The position numbers and the translations under genes are program-made. The notes under the pieces were generated by a model, which was not told where the DNA came from, searched no databases, and saw only the letters and a list, made by a program, of their open reading frames with translations. A stretch of DNA of 14,745 nucleotides from NCBI GenBank assembly GCA_002453265.1, contig DKGK01000019.1, forward strand, positions 19,549 to 34,293. The letters run 5' to 3'. This DNA is from Flavobacteriales bacterium UBA6772 (GTDB lineage: Bacteria; Bacteroidota; Bacteroidia; Flavobacteriales; UBA7430). The stretch's first letter is position 1. Each line of letters starts with the position of its first letter. This document shows, piece by piece, positions 14,397 to 14,745 of the stretch.

Positions 14397-14745
14397 ATGG
14401 CTGTATTTTGCAACGTATTAAAAAGAAAAGACTTTACTGATAGTAATTTAAAACTTAAATTACCAGTATTTATTTTTACTTGTTTCTTGTACACAAATAT
14501 ACTGGCTCAAGGAAATTTATTAATTTTCCCAAAGCGCCTTGTATTTGAAGATAGAGGAAGAGTAAAGCAACTATCACTTTCTAATACCGGGCAAGATACA
14601 GCTATATATAATGTTTCATTTACTCAATTTAGAATGAATGAATATGGAGGATTTGAAGAAATAACAGAACCAGGTATTGGGCAAAATTTTGCTACACCTT
14701 ATTTACGGATTTTTCCACGAATAATAACTTTAGCACCTAATGAAA
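14397..14745 (+). CDS. PapD-like periplasmic chaperone, N-terminal part (runs off the window)
   Basis: The first 116 codons are present, with no stop before the edge. A signal peptide with an unusually long basic N-region covers about 1-38 (hydrophobic core LPVFIFTCFLYTNIL, ending AQ). The mature part, NLLIFPKRLVFEDRGRVKQLSLSNTG then DTAIYNVSFTQFRMNEYGGFEEI and TPYLRIFPRIITLAPNE, fits the first Ig domain of PapD-type pilus chaperones: a first strand with P-K-R, a strand ending in SNTG, and the (S/T)P-x-L-R-x-x-P-x-x-x-x-L-x-P-x-E segment before strand G1. Such chaperones hold pilin subunits by donor-strand complementation. It follows the DUF4402 gene by 12 bases and is surely in the same operon. 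The G1 strand and second domain are outside the window, as would be any usher-like gene. Confidence 0.8.
   Translation, partial: MAVFCNVLKRKDFTDSNLKLKLPVFIFTCFLYTNILAQGNLLIFPKRLVFEDRGRVKQLSLSNTGQDTAIYNVSFTQFRMNEYGGFEEITEPGIGQNFATPYLRIFPRIITLAPNE

Overview
The window looks like part of a Bacteroidota chromosome, most likely from the class Flavobacteriia. The base composition is AT-rich, and signal peptides end in AQ or GQ. One protein carries a type IX secretion (T9SS) sorting domain, and there is a TonB-dependent receptor of the Bacteroidota type. The gene pair ftsX-DUF3098 is typical of the phylum. Several genes are preceded by the -7 element TAnnTTTG used by the Bacteroidota primary sigma factor, and Shine-Dalgarno sequences are essentially absent. 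The assignment rests on protein motifs recalled from memory; no search was run.

Layout. Positions 1-189 (-) hold the N-terminus of seryl-tRNA synthetase. Positions 320-3314 (-) form a probable biotin-related group: a ketoacyl-ACP synthase homologue with an intact Cys-His-His triad, bioB, and an outer-membrane beta-barrel protein 3 bp behind bioB, closed by a strong terminator. A T9SS-exported SGNH-hydrolase-like protein follows at 3358-4602 (-). Divergent from it is a secreted thioredoxin-fold protein with two C-terminal repeats (4732-5715, +). Its stop codon overlaps that of the convergent uppP. Positions 5712-7612 (-) are the tightly packed ftsX-DUF3098-uppP envelope operon, with 1-nt gaps.

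Positions 7712-10219 (-) are a decayed TonB-dependent receptor gene. It is one continuous frame interrupted by a single TAA, and it has lost its signal peptide and the start of its N-terminal domain, although its terminator is intact. Positions 10294-12260 (-) are a translationally coupled pair: a predicted outer-membrane barrel protein and a DUF3108 periplasmic protein. ruvC (12427-12978, +) stands alone, with a GTG start.

After ruvC come 863 bases with no recognisable gene and very high AT. They end in a clear promoter and a 5'-leader hairpin. Downstream is a two-gene operon (+): a secreted DUF4402 protein and a PapD-like periplasmic chaperone that runs off the window edge. This pair resembles the start of a poorly described chaperone-assisted surface-structure locus and is the best candidate here for an undescribed system. 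The other notable signals are the pseudogene with two lesions, the ketoacyl synthase and barrel protein flanking bioB, and the repeat module of the thioredoxin-fold protein.
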